64,000 nt of DNA from Tamarix chinensis (GCA_030549775.1 CM060173.1:69155867-69219866), one strand, 5' to 3'. Shown: positions 1 through 12,800, counted from the first letter of the stretch. Translations and numbers: made by a program. The notes: a model not told the origin generated them from the letters alone.

Positions 1-1110
1 ATTCTCTAATTCATGTATTAACAAGACACAAGCTTCACTCCTTATTTTGGATTCATCACCATAATTTTTCTAGTGAGTTAAAGCATCCCTTATATGTGGA
101 GATTGATATATGATTGCTTTCGCACTATCAACACAAGTTTCCTGATGAGCCTCTAACATAGTCTTGATATTATAACCTACCACCCAATCTATAAAAATAC
201 TCCACTACTTTGTAGAAGATGAAAAAAAAAGAATAAGCTTTCTCAGGATAAGTTTCCATATCGCATAGTACAAGATTTAGGTTATGAGAACCACGAGGAG
301 TAAATAAGGCTCTATGATTTACTTATAGAATTTTTATTTGCACCCCTTGATGTCTCCTTCTTATATTTTCTTCATTATCATATCCTTGACCTCTTATATT
401 ATTAATATCATGTCCAAGAGAATCTAATGATTTTATAAGCTCTATAAAAAGTCAAAGCATTAATGTGATATCTAGCTTTGAGAATCCCAAAAATAATTAA
501 TATATACCAATAGCACAAGCAACAACATTAACACAATGCTTTACATTAGACATTTTTTCATCAAGACTAGTTTCAAGAGTATACTCAAGTATAATAGAAA
601 ATATTTTTCTTCTTTGATTATAACAACAATATTACTTCACACTTCACTTGCTAACATATGAATCTTTTCATTTTACATTTTTTGGTTTAAGTAATGGTAA
701 TGAGTCTCTTTGTTCATAATACAATAGACATTTTTGTCCATCACTATTCAAGTTCTACAATCATATCAATAATGTGTAATAAAAATTCCATTGCTTTCCT
801 TACACAATTTTTCATTATATCAGCGAAATGCTAAATAGTTCTTTGTAAGTGTTTTCACAATAACTAGGATCCTTACTAGTAACATCCTCAAACTCTCTCC
901 TTTTCTATATATTTATTCTTTTGTAGCTTAATTAATTGTTAAATAATCCTTCAATATTTTTACTAGCATAATCTACTTAGTAAATAAAGAAATGTGTTAG
1001 CCACTACTTTCATGACTTATAATATGTGGGTTTATATTTTTCCAATCTTTAACTACTTCATTTCTAATTTGACTGACAATATCCTTGTAACAACTTTGCT
1101 TGAACAACTT
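1..1110 (-). pseudogene. hAT-like transposase remnant (TTF / zinc-finger MYM1-like), left edge
   Basis: On the minus strand, read from about 1110 down to the window edge, successive short stretches match in order the plant zinc-finger MYM-type-1-like / TTF-domain hAT proteins (DUF4371 region). These include DWKNINPHIISHESS (near 1040), VKTLTKNYLAFR (near 850), NEKLCKESNGIF, a KIFSIILEYT-type block (near 600), RGQGYDNEENIRRRHQG (about 350-393) and LFTPRGSHNLNLVLCDM (about 255-305). The last block is a segment resembling IDSAKAIIYQSPHIRDAL. Stops and frame changes separate the blocks, so the gene is dead. The C-terminal hAT dimerisation domain would lie left of the window. Family assignment rests on motif order and spacing; no terminal repeats are visible here. 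Confidence 0.8.
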
Positions 1111-1189
1111 ACAACAAAATTAATATACTTTTTTTGAGGAAATTGAGTATATTAACCACCAACAATCTTGCTTTACTCCATTTGGTAGA

Positions 1190-2760
1190 ATACGATTGAA
1201 ATGTGAGGAGTTGAAGTGTCTAGAAGAGGGGTTAGATTTTAGGTGTTTTTATGTGATTGAGGGTAAATTGGTCATTTTACATTAATTCTAAAATTTTGGT
1301 CTAATTAAGTATTATTTGAGGTTAAAATATGCTAAGTAGGATAAGTGAAATGTTTGGATTGATTATGAATAATATGAGTTAAGATTATAAGTTAAAATAC
1401 CTTTAAAAGAGCTTAGAAACCATGAGGGTGCAATAATTATTTTATATGCATGCATAATTATGAGTTTTAATTCTAATTTTGAGTTAATTATACTTAATAT
1501 GATGTGTTTGATTTTTAATTTGGCTTTCATGAGTTTTTGAGATTTATTGACAGTTTTATGAGATAATTTTTCATTTAGTGTTCTATATTGGCATTATAGT
1601 CTTTTCACTAGTGCTCTATCTTCACTAGGCCTTGTTTCGTATTATACATGTATGCAACATGTTTATTTAATTTATTTTAGTGTAATTCTAATAGTATGAA
1701 TAATAAATAATTATTTGTATGAATTTGTTTAATAAGTGATAAGTGTTAGTTCAAGTGATAAGGGATAAGAGAATTGTGGTAACATAAGTGATAATAGAAT
1801 ATTGATGAAAGTGAATTGAGTAGCAACATGTTAAGTGTGAAACTTAAATGCTCAGTGTTTGGCTAGGATTATTTAATAAGATATTAATATTTAAAGTGAA
1901 ATATTACATATGATAAGAGTGAGAAAATCTTTCAGTGTTTGGGATCTTGATTTTATTGCCACTAGAGTGACCCAAATTCTACCTTATGTAAGTCCACAAT
2001 ATATAATAGTAAAATTCCTATTCTTAAAGTAAAATAATTAATTGAAGTGTTTGATAATTGAGTAAAGATTCTAACATGGCTTCTTTTAGGTTATCTTGTT
2101 TCATGAGTAGTATTCACATTAGTAGTAAATCTTATTAGTACATATTTTATCAAGTGATATGCATGATCTTATGTGTTATGCATTCTTTTCCATTTTAAGT
2201 GTTTATGTTTCTCATTATGTTTGTATTGACTACCTTTTTTGGTTGCCGCTCATTCCCTCAAGCATATATCACTTTTAATTATTCATTGGTATATGATGAT
2301 TACATACATCAATGATTTTGATTTTTTTTTCATGTAGAGGAATGATTTTTGTATTATGAGTTACAGGCGTAGAATTATAGCTATCTGGTCATATTTTTTT
2401 CCCTGAATAACCTTTAGATTTTTAGTTCCATTATATCCCTTTTATTGTATGTTTGTTATTGTACTAAGTGTTTATTCCCTAACTCTTGTGTTTGATTTAT
2501 GTAATATCTCTCATTCTCTATTTATCATATTTATTTGCTCAACATTTAGGCCTTGTACTTGGTATGATAGTGGTATAGAAACTAGACTTATATTAAGTAT
2601 GACAGCAAAACCATATTATTTTATATATTATCTTCCACAAAAACAAAAAAAAATCAAAAGCAATTTTTGGCGTGTTATAATGATTATTTATCTTATTGTG
2701 TAGTGCATGTTTTAAAATCAAATTTGTTTATTTCCTCAATTTAAGAGTTTTTGGATTATG
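1190..2760 (+). other. AT-rich DNA, possible decayed LTR 3' part
   Basis: No gene is recognised. Around 2235-2265 the sequence resembles the 3' part of LTR copy B (18640-18670): both carry an ACCTTTTTT run followed by GCTCATTCCC and an AGCA end. Phrases such as a 'ggtaaattggtcatttt' block near 1265 also recall the LTR family. No TG...CA end or target duplication could be placed. The 84-codon frame at 2449-2703 has no family resemblance and is probably chance. Confidence 0.3.
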
Positions 2761-2829
2761 CATCAATATTTAAGTGGACCTTTATTGTTAATGAAGCTAG
2801 AATTTCTTGTAAGAGGTATCGTGTTTAAT

Positions 2830-4089
2830 GTTGTATAGGTTATTTTATTATTAATAATAATAATAATTACACATATATTATTACAAATATTTTTAATCAT
2901 ATTATACAATAACCACAACAATATTGATATTCTAAAAGCCATTTCTAAATGGTCTGAATATATTAGATAATAATAATGAAAATTAAAAAAATAATGTTAA
3001 TCATTAATAACTACAAAATGAATGATCAACAATGATGATTGATATTAACAATAATAGCAACAATAACAATTATCACAATAAAAGTAATAATAATAATAAT
3101 AACAACTAATAATAATTAATATTAATAATGAAAGTAGTAAAAATAATAATACAAATAATTATAGTTATTAGTAAAAGATATGAGAAACAAATATGATAAA
3201 TAAGAATTAATACTATATTTAATAATAATAAAATAATAATTTATTTGTACAACTGCCATTGCTATTATTTTTATTCATATTAATAAATAAATAATAAATA
3301 TATTATTCTTGTTATTATATCATTATCATAATATTTTTTATCGGGTCAGTTTAGGTTTAGATCATTTTGGGTCAACTTGACATGTCGGTTTAGATTTAGG
3401 CCTAACTTACTTATTTTAATATCGATGAATGAACAATATATATTAATAATGAAAGAAATGAATATTTTGACATTTATTGGTATAGTCTATTCATTCATAT
3501 CCTTCCCATTATTGATGTAAAAAAGAAATAAAAGAAATTGGGAGTATCTTGAAAAATATTCCCAACAAATATAAGATATTAGTACATCTTTACTGTGTTG
3601 TAGGAGATAGTAAGACGGATCCTATATTAATATGTTATTGTATGTTAGGATGTCGTCAAAATTCATTTATCAAACAAAATTTACTTTCATTCTAATTCTT
3701 ATACTATTAAGTACTGATAACTATTAATATTAATTAATATTCACTAATATAATCAATCTGCTTTTTTTTAAAAAAATAACCATTATATATTTTTAATCAA
3801 TGGTTTTAAAATTATATATGTATATTCTTTCATTTCATATTTTAACAAATGAATTAGATTATTCGTATTATTCATCAATTTATAAACCTACGCACACATG
3901 AGTGCGTATAAATTTATATTATTTTAAATTTATTTAATACTTAAGAAATTATAGTCTTTTCAATAAATCAAACAAAAAATGTTATAATTATATAACCATA
4001 ATGATGAGTTTTGTTAAATATGTTTCATTAAAAATATGTGTCACTATATAAATTACTCAAATATTATAAAATTTTAATTTTGTTCGTAT

Positions 4090-4131
<42 letters not shown>

Positions 4132-4720
4132 ACATATATATATTTGGCCTAATTTTTATTTCGTACCATGTGTTTTAAATAATTCTACTTATTAATATTA
4201 CATGTTTTAATACCAGCTTTACTTTAATACTATCATATTAATATATTTAGTGTAAGTCCATTAAAATGATAAATCTTATACTTTTTAGGTCAATTGAATA
4301 CTTTTTTATATTTTTTAATTTCTTTTCATTTAACATAAAAATAAAATTAAATGAGCCTATTTAGTTCAGTATAAAAAAAATTATTCATGACATTTATTAT
4401 TTTTTATATACGTTTTACTATAAAAAAAATTTAATATGTACAAAATAAAATATATTTATCTGAGGAATAAAAATAGAAAAGAAAAAGAAAATTTAGTTAA
4501 ATAAATTAACTATGTGATAGATAAAAGATAAGTTTTATTTTAAAATAATAATTAAAAAATTATTCCTTCCTCCAAATATATGTACAGTAAACTATTAGCA
4601 TGTACTTTTGATATAAATTTATTTAGATAGTTGTAAAAAATTAAATAAAAAATATTAGCTATTCTATTTTTTAAATAAAAATATTTTAAAAAGTTTAAAT
4701 AAAATATGTTGGTTTGCAAC
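2830..4720. other. AT-rich intergenic DNA with AAT/ATT-rich tract
   Basis: This stretch is strongly AT-rich. From about 2850 to 3330 it is an imperfect AAT/ATT-rich tract with many TAATAATAAT runs. Nothing resembling a coding sequence or element terminus was found. Confidence 0.6.
4093..4128. repeat. (GA)18 microsatellite
   Basis: An uninterrupted GA dinucleotide run of about 36 bases in AT-rich sequence. It could act as a GAGA-type site, but nothing nearby supports a promoter. Confidence 0.95.
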
Positions 4721-4729
4721 GTTTACAGA

Positions 4730-5510
4730 GATCTAGCCAGGTAGCAGCAGAATGCTGTCTTTTCGTTGGGCGATAGGGATAGGATATTACACCAATTTGA
4801 ACTCGATTAATCTACAATAATCTATGACGGAAATTAATCCCCAGCTAGGGCGTTGAAAATACCGCCGTACATATTTTAGCTCAAATCGTACGTTAGCTCA
4901 TGGAGTCCCGTCAACTCATCGATCTCATCTAAATATAAAGATTTTGTATAATTTTAGCGTACAACTGCAAAACGAAAAGTAGGGTTAGACAAATTACCAG
5001 GTTTGACGCTTTCTAGTTTTATATCAAGGGTCCAGAACCAGTCCACAGACGTATTGCTACAGTGATTGAAGCAGGGTCGGTCTGTCCATGCATGACACAC
5101 TGTTGATCCGCCATACAATCTCACCAGAAGTAGTACCCTTCTTGTCATAAAACAAACCGAATAAAAGAGATCGAGCTTGTGTCGGGATAGGTTTCCATAA
5201 ATGATGATTGGCTGCAGCTTCTGTACGAGTGCAACTGCAGCAGACTTGCATGCATCCGCGTTTAGGGCAGTTTTCGTTTTTCTGAATCTAACTCTTTTTT
5301 TTTTTTTTTCGCACCTCCTGGCTCGGCCGCTCCTGGCGACTGACAATTAATCCAGCGTGCACCTAGCTAGCCTAGCTGATCCCTCGTAAGGGTTTTTGGG
5401 ATGGGGAAAAGAAAAGGGACGAATAGGCTTTTACGGCCGGGGTTTGGTGAAGATGGAAAAGTGAGCAAGAGTCAACGGTTCAGGAATGCATCGATAAAAA
5501 CTAAAAACCG
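4730..5510. repeat. Diverged 0.8-kb duplicate segment, copy 1 (GC-richer)
   Basis: This segment has higher GC than its surroundings and matches 26640-27410 in the same orientation. Shared stretches, in the same order in both copies, include 'aggtagcag..aatg.tgtctttt', 'accaggtttgac.ctttctagttttatatca', 'ccgttgattcgcca'-like text, a 'gctgcagctt' block, 'gtttttctgaat' and 'aataggctt'. On the minus strand both copies can encode DIKLE(S/R)VKPG, but the frames are otherwise open in only one copy or broken. The 130-codon minus frame at 4954-5346 has no recognisable domain. It may be a duplicated host gene/promoter fragment or an unclassified repeat. Confidence 0.65.
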
Positions 5511-5559
5511 CACCTAAATGAGATACATATGTAAGCGATAGTTATAAGAACGTGCTGTA

Positions 5560-7480
5560 TATCGATGATTTTTAATTTTGGATTCTATCTTATTTCTTAC
5601 TGTAAGAAGATAAATAGAAGTCTATTGAGAAACTTACTTATTTTAATTAACCACTTCATGAATAATTTTTTAATTTGTATTTTACATATATTACGTACAA
5701 TAAATTATTTAATTACTTTCTAAAAGTATAATCTAAAATTATAAATAAACTGACTCAAGCTAAATTACCATGAATTTAAATTTGAAATCAACTCATTTAA
5801 AAATAAGTCCATATTTTAATAAGTTCAATTGAGCTAGCATAAGAGTTATAGTTTTGTAAATAAATATGTACTTTAATTCATTATATCCATGTTCAACTCA
5901 TTTATTAAATAAGTCTAAAATTATTATTTATAGGCGATTTATTTAGCTAAATAAATAAGGTCAACTTTTAATAAGCCGAAACCAAAAGTTTTTAGTCAAC
6001 AGACTATGTTTGCTTATCTCTTTATCTCGATGCATGTTATTTGTTGGGCAATATGACGGGAAATAAAGGGAGCATAAACCTCTCTATTACGAACGCACTT
6101 GCAAGGGTTCCTTACCTGTTCATTTTGATTCCTTGGGTTCTAAAATTTATTAAGCTTACTTGATGTACATATTTTAAGTAGCTTATTAAAAAAATTATTC
6201 TATCTATAATTAAAATAATACTATTACTTATTTCTAATATACATTTTGATGATTAGTTTTTATCAAAGTAAAATATAAAATAATACAGTAATATAATTAT
6301 TATATTTATATAAAAAATATTTTTATAAGATTATATTTTTATTAAAATATATTAAAAAATGTTACTCACTCTGTAGAAAAAATAAATTTATTCTATCAAT
6401 CTGCACAATTTATAAGGAACTAATAAAAGTAGTTATAAAATTACACTTATACAAATTAATTAAAAAGTAACAAAGCATTTAATATACAAATTATGAAAAA
6501 AATAAGGGTAAAAAGAGAAAATAAATTTTGATTTTTCTAAAATAACTTTCTTTTTTGTATAAAAAATTGGTGATACACCTCACTTGTCTTTGAAAGATGG
6601 AATAGTAATTAATTTCATTAAGAGTAAGAACTATAATAGAAAGTGACTTCACACAAATATTAAGCTTTCTTCATATACTTATAATTTCACATTAAACTAG
6701 TAGTATTCAATAATTTAAAAGCCTTTCTAAACACTATAGAAAAATATAGTCTAAATTAGATATGTTATTAGCCAATTGGAATAGTTTATTTCTCTTTGCT
6801 CAATAGGAGACCTAGTAAGATTCTTAGGGTTTGTCCTGTAGGAGGGAAAGATACATAGAAAATATATCCCTACATTTTTCATCTTTCAAATACCATATTT
6901 AGAAATAACAAAAATACTTTTGAAGAAATATCTATTTTGTCCAAATATATATCTAAAATGAATATTTTTCTGATTTTTTTAATTCAAAGATATTATATAA
7001 GACATGTAAAATATGACATTACATCATTATCGACTTAATGAATCAATCAAGTAACAAGTAACAACAATCCTGCAAACCAATCAGTCAATGGTAATATTCT
7101 TTTGGGTGATAAGTCAACAATCAACAATCAACATCCATTCTAAACAAAACAAAACTAACGGAATGGGTATCGGCTACCAAACGATGCCCTAACAAAAACA
7201 AATGCAGATAAACAAAACAAAACAAACCAAATGTAGAGAAACAAAATAAAACCAACCCAAATACTATAACATATATAACTACTTTTATTCTCCCAATATT
7301 GATTATTCAACCACAAATTATAATATATCATTCTCAAATATCATCATCATTATTATACCCAAATTCATGATCTAACTCTCACGTCATACACATAAAATAA
7401 TAATCTTATCTCAAGGTATTACTCATAGAATTACCAAAACTCTAATTTAATATACATCCTTATAATGCCTACATTGGTAA
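5560..7480. other. AT-rich DNA, nothing recognised
   Basis: No coding similarity, terminal repeats or RNA genes were recognised. Around 7160-7195 a 'ggctaccaaacgatgccc' phrase looks like the outer end of a MITE of the TTTGGTA type, but I could not find its partner end. Confidence 0.4.
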
Positions 7481-9508
7481 TATATATCCAAAATTATAAA
7501 TTAGCTCTAGGGTTTTACACATGGAATGCTAAGATTATTTTTTTAAATTATTATGCCCTAATTAGACCATTATTTCATTGAAGGACCCCAAAACAAACAA
7601 TAATACTTCCAAATATTTCTTAGGATATCATTATCACATTTTAGTCCACCTAACACATAAAATACTAAAATTTTCTTATTATCCCATAATGACCAAAATA
7701 CCCTTACGGGTAACTAATAACTCTTCTTTTATAAAATCTTTCACCTTCCACAATCATTATTTTTCCCAAATCCACCACTTATCACCATACTTCTTAAATA
7801 TGCATATTCCTCTTATCATGGCTTATTTTAGCCTACATTGCATACCACACAATATATTTCCCACAAATATGTCATTAGCATATCAAAATCATACCTATAA
7901 CTCTTACTCATTCTCACTTTCTTTCAAATATATATTCCATATAATCACAACATATTATCAACAACATACATTAAATCATATAGCAACAATATCATGAAAA
8001 ATGCACATGTCTAGACATATAATTAACATAAAAACCTAAAAAATTGATTAGCATCCTTACCAACTAGGACACTGGGCTATAGTCATGTAAATCCTAGACC
8101 TCCTCCTCCGAGATCATTGGAATACCACCTACTAAAAAAGAACATAGTACATGGCTAGGCTTAAAGGGTAATCCCCCAAAATTTTAGAAAATCAATAATT
8201 TAATAAATAGCTTTTATTTGAAATAAATTAGCTTTTAAAATTATCTAATTTAATTAATTTATGGATTTTTGATTATATAAATTTGGATAGGAATATTTAT
8301 TAAATTAAAATAGATATTTTTTTTATTTTATCATGCTATTTTTATTTAAATAAATTTTCAAACTAATATTTTACTAACCTTATCCTTTTTAAATTAATAT
8401 ATTAGATTATAATGAATTAAATTATTAAATTAAATAATTTATCAAGAATATTACATTTTATGATTTTATAAATTAATTTATTTTATTTTCCCCCTATTTT
8501 CCATTCCCTTTTTGCCTTTTTCCTCTCTCTTCTTTTCTTTTTCCTTTTTTCTTCCCTCGGGCCGCCACACCCAGCCCTTCCCCGCGCAGTGGGCCTCGGC
8601 CCACCTCTCCCTCTCTTTCCCCCTCTCTCTCGCGTGCCTGACCCGGCCAACCCTCCCTTTTTCTTTCTTCTTCCTTTCCCCCTGGACCGACCGGCCAGCC
8701 TTTTCCTTCCTTTTCCCAACCGGCCGCCCGCAGCCTCCCTTCTTCCTTCTTCTTCTCCCCAGGCGTCGACAGCCGCTGACATGTCCGCTGCTGCCCGACC
8801 ACTTGCGGCCGCCTCCCTACCACCCTGCCTCTCCTTCTCTCTCTCTTCTCAATCTTCTTTTTCTCACATTTCCCTGCCCCATTATTTTCGAAGCCCTTCT
8901 TCCCCGACCCTCTTCCCTCCATTTTCTCCCCTCCATCTTCTCCCCTTCGTTTCGTGCACTGCCGCCCTCCATCACTCCAACCGCCGCACCCAGCCCCTAA
9001 ACCGCCTCCTGCACCCTTCTACTACCACCTTGCACCACCCCAATATCCATCCCACAACCCTCTCCCTCCCTTCTTCTTTTTCTCCCTGTTTTTCACCCTT
9101 CTCGACAGCCCACCTGTAACGCCGCCGTTCGCCGCCGTCCGACCACCTCTGCCGCCACCCAACCCACCTTTCGACACCCTGCAACCCCCTCTACCACCGC
9201 CATGCATTAGTTTGCCGGAAACAGCCCCCTTAACCCTTCATTTTCCCCTAATCTTTTCCTTCCTTCTCAGCCCCTCCACCTCGGTAGCCAACTTCGCCGC
9301 CTCGCCGCCGCCGTCTTCGCCGTCTTTCGCCGCCGTGAAACCATCCCCAGCCACCACCTGCACCTCCTCTTCACTCCTGCACCGTTCCCTTGCTTTAGAA
9401 CCTCTCCCAACTACCCTCTTTTTAGCCCAAATACCACAACCCAAAAATGGCTTATTTTTCTTCCTTCACCCCTCTTCGAGCCTTTTCCCCTCTCATTTCT
9501 GCATGAGA

Positions 9509-9532
9509 CTCACGCTGCTCATGCAGCGTGAG
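9509..9532 (+). repeat. Perfect 10-bp-stem hairpin in LTR copy A
   Basis: CTCACGCTGC (9509-9518) and GCAGCGTGAG (9523-9532) form a perfect inverted repeat around the loop TCAT. It sits exactly where the C-rich zone gives way to AT-rich DNA. A decayed version lies at about 38399-38422 in LTR copy E, at the equivalent boundary and in the opposite orientation. Confidence 0.85.
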
Positions 9533-10009
9533 CTCCCCCCTTATGTTGTATCTTATTTGGAAAATTTTTGAGGTATATTAATAATTAATTAAAGTGTTCT
9601 ATTATTGAATAAATTTTGATAAAGTCTTATCCTTTTTAAATTCTTATTTCTAACATAATAATGATTGATATTATTTTAGGTGTTGAGTTGCTATTTAAGC
9701 TTGAATCCTTAACCGGGATACCGGTAAGGTTGAGTTTTGCGGGATTAAGGTAATCGTTAAACCTCCCTTAAACGTATGGAAACGTATGCTAGCACATTAG
9801 GAATTTTATTATGATTTTATGCATGTTATGTGATTCCTAGCATGATATATAGATGGTTGTTATATTGTTTGATGAGAAAAAGGGAAAAGCATGATAGCCT
9901 TTGTGCCATGTGTAGGTATGATAATTAAGGAAGGAGTTGATTATTGATGGAAATATTAAATGCTTGTCTATGATGTATTATGTTGCTAATGCATGTGTAT
10001 TATTATTGT

Positions 10010-11150
10010 CTAAGGGTATTGTGGTAATTATATAAGTTAGGGGTATGATTGTAATTTTATGAGAAAAGGAAAAGATGGTAACTTTCAAGTCTAGGGGCAT
10101 TATGGTAACTTTGGAGGAAGAGGGGTAAAATCGTAATTTCATAAGCAAATGGCAATATGGTAATTTTATAAGTGAATGGTGGAATGGTAATTTTATAAAT
10201 AAGGGGTATTATGGTAATTTTGGGAGTAAAAGGGTAATATGGTAATTTTGGAAAAGAAGGGCAAAATGGTAACTTTGTAAGGATAGATAAAAATGATAAT
10301 TTTGGATGTAAAAGGGTAAAATAGTAATTTGTAAAGTAAAAGGAGTATGGTAATTTTACAAGTAAAAGGGTATGGTGGTAATTTTTATAAATAAAAGGAT
10401 ATTATGGTAATTTGAAAGCAAGGGGTAGAAGAGTAATTTTATAAATAAAAGGATATTATGGTAAACTTGGGAGTAAGGGGTAACTTAGTAATTATGATAA
10501 CGACAAAAGATAATTTAGTAATTAAATTACAATTGTAGAAGGGCAATTGGATAAGTATGATACTAGAGAAGGGTAATTTGGTAAATTAACCAATTAAAGG
10601 GCATCATGGTAATTTTAATAATGGAGAAGGGCAATATAATAATTAGAAATATGAAGAAGGGTAATTTGGGATTTATGATAATTAAAAAGGGTAAAATGAC
10701 AATTAAAATAATTGAGAGGGGTAAAATGGTAATTATGATAAAGGAGAAGGGCAATTTGGTAATTTATCCAACTAAAGGGGCAATTTGGTAATTTAGCCGA
10801 TTAAAGGGTAAAGTGATAATTATTTAACCAACTAAAGGGGTAAAATAGTAATCCTGATAATGACGGAGGGTAATTTAGTAATTTATCCAACTCAAGGGCA
10901 ATTTAGTAATTATAACGAAGGAGAAGGGCAATTTAGTAATTTAACCAACCAAAAAGGGAAATATGTTAAGGTTAATAATTATGAAGGGTGAATGGAAATC
11001 TAAAGAGCGTAGGAGGTAACTTAGTAATATAAACCGAGAAAGGGGTAATTTGGTAATTACGCAACCTTAAGGGTAATATGGTAATTTATCAAGTAAGGAA
11101 GGGATGACTTAGCAATTATATAAGTAAGGGGTAAATGAGTAATTTGTCGT
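10010..11150 (+). repeat. Minisatellite of GGTAATTT-type units in LTR copy A
   Basis: About 1.1 kb of imperfect tandem units of roughly 20-30 bp built on 'aagggtaatttggtaattt' and variants such as 'ggggtaaaatggtaatt'. Short Ile/Lys-rich open frames on both strands arise from the repeat and are not genes. A shorter array of the same unit is in LTR copy D (54130-54690). Confidence 0.85.
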
Positions 11151-11559
11151 TGTGATTGTGGATCATTATAATATGATTTAAATAATGCTGATTAGCCAAG
11201 TAAGAGTATCTGATAATTAGTATGGCCTTAATGGTTTCTCTGTGATATTCTGGATAATCATCTGAATAAGAAATGACTAATGACATCGGAACGATTGAAA
11301 GTGAATAAGTATCTGATTGTCGTGCCTTTGTGATCACCTTTAATTAAGAGACTAATACTTAAAGGGAAAGACCTCGAGATCGAGAATGGTGACTCCTTAG
11401 GGGTCGCTACCCTAAGGATGTGGTTTAGTCCACGATTATTCTGGTATTTGTTGTTGTGCCTTTGTGCCCCAGCCAGGCCCTATATCTTACTCTTTCCAGC
11501 TCTACGAACCTATTTAGGGGGTATGCATACTTATGGATTAGGTGTCCTTGTCGGTAGGG

Positions 11560-12120
11560 TACTGAGTTAGCTTTATGCACCAGTACGACCAGGGTACCTT
11601 TGTGTCCTTGGGTTCGTGGTTGAAGGGTACTGGGTAGCTGATATGCACCGGTACGACCGGTGTACCTTTGTGTCCCGGGTTATTGATCTCCCGTTCGAGG
11701 CAAATAAATATGATTGATGTGTTGATTAAAGAAAGGAAAGATACTATTATTGAAAGTGGAATATTAATGAGTCGGGCCCAGATGATTATGATATTGAGTA
11801 CCGGTCCACCGGTTATAATAGTGGCCAGGAGCGTTGTGCCCTGGATGATGATTTTATGTATATTCTGGTCCACCGGCAATAATAGTGGGGGTCCCGAGCT
11901 CAATAAAACCAATATTGTATGTTAATAAGGTTATGGAAAAATACTAATAACTTATAGTGGAACACCATGTGAGTCGGGGCCAGACCGGTCCACCGACAAA
12001 TAATAGTGGTCAGAGGCGTTCTGCCTTGTGTGTTTATCTTCCGGTCTACCGGCAATAATAGTGATCAGAGGCGTTCTGCCCTGAGTGTATACTTTCCGGT
12101 CCACCGGCTATAATAGTGGG
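11560..12120 (+). repeat. Box array of LTR copy A
   Basis: The first part (about 11575-11690) holds two units of about 70 bp based on 'caccagtacgaccagggtac' and 'caccggtacgaccggtgtac'. The second part (11795-12120) holds about five units with 'ggtccaccgg..ataatagtgg', separated by 'cagaggcgttctgccctg'-like text. The same boxes occur at the matching place in copies B, C and D, so the array belongs to the LTR. Confidence 0.8.
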
Positions 12121-12654
12121 GTTCTCGCACTCATATGGATATAAAATATGATACTGATTGAATGGTGATGGAATAATGGCTTAAGGCCCGATTGTATTGA
12201 GTTACACTATGACATGGCTTTAGGCCGTAAGTACCGATTGTTCGTAATGATATATTGATATACTATGTGAATGTTAATTATGTGAATGTTATATATGTAT
12301 GTAGCTTGTTTCATGTGTTGCATTGCGGGCCTGCTTTTAAGTGGGACTTTAATTGGTTACTCAGTACCGTAGTACTAAAGGGTTCCATTTGTGGGGCCCC
12401 TGCCTATTCAATGGGTAGTGTCCCTTGCAGGTCTTTTCAGGTGCTACTCAAGTGGGAAACGGGAAAGAGAGTAAGGTCTCATTCGAAACTACTAGGGTTT
12501 TTCTCTCTCTCTTTGAAATTTCTGGTTTTAAATGTATATGTTGATACTGTAACCACCATTGGTGGATTTCATCCTTGTAAACCTTTGATACGCTACTCTG
12601 ATTTAAGTATGTTGAAATTCTTGCAAATTGTATTTCATTTTCCTTTAGCCTTAG

Positions 12655-12800
12655 CACTTAGTACTGCAACGGTATGAGTGAATCGGTCTGGTACTAAGTG
12701 TGGCGGTAATACTCCCAAAATTCACGGTTTATTAATTTTCTTCCGCTAGTTTTCTTTTAATTAACGAAATTTTTCAATAGTGAATTTTGGGGGTGTTACA
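12655..12800 (+). repeat. Palindromic 3' end of LTR copy A
   Basis: There are two inverted repeats. CACTTAGTAC (12655-12664) pairs with GTACTAAGTG (12691-12700). Then GTAATACTCCCAAAATTCAC (12706-12725) pairs, with a few mismatches, with the LTR's last 21 bases (12780-12800). The inner arm of the second pair is in effect an internal copy of the inverted LTR terminus. Confidence 0.8.

Larger units (their letters stand above)
8167..12800 (+). mobile_element. Large LTR copy A (solo LTR, 4.6 kb)
   Basis: The unit starts GGTAATCCCCCAAAA (a decayed TGTAA...CCCC) and ends GGGGGTGTTACA. It is bordered by the 5-bp duplication TAAAG (8162-8166 and 12801-12805). No gag, protease, RT or integrase is present and no second LTR copy lies inside, so a solo LTR is the simplest reading. 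Order inside: AT-rich start, pyrimidine-rich then C-rich zone (8490-9540), perfect hairpin (9509-9532), minisatellite of GGTAATTT units (10010-11150), box array (11560-12120), a 'cagtaccgtagtact' block near 12361, and palindromic 3' end. The block near 12361 groups A with D and E. Lineage (Ty3/gypsy Tekay/Del or Tat/Ogre, both with long LTRs) is inference. Confidence 0.8.

Noticed and set aside
4954..5346. 130-codon minus-strand frame in duplicate segment copy 1
   Set aside because: The frame is not kept in the second copy at 26640-27410 apart from a ten-residue stretch, so coding is not supported; the segment is reported as a repeat instead.
7578..7997. 139-codon open frame rich in His, Tyr, Ser and Ile
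   Set aside because: AT-rich, no domain, lies in a decayed LTR-type unit and is not preserved in sister units.
8483..9571. Several overlapping open frames up to 205 codons, Pro/Ser-rich on plus and Lys/Arg/Gly-rich on minus
   Set aside because: They lie in the pyrimidine-rich zone of LTR copy A, overlap in several frames and contain no domain; composition alone explains them. The same applies to 13402-13882, 14863-15310, 15573-16102 and 52218-53461.
10563..10791. Ile/Lys-rich frames on both strands (63 and 61 codons)
   Set aside because: They are produced by the GGTAATTT minisatellite.
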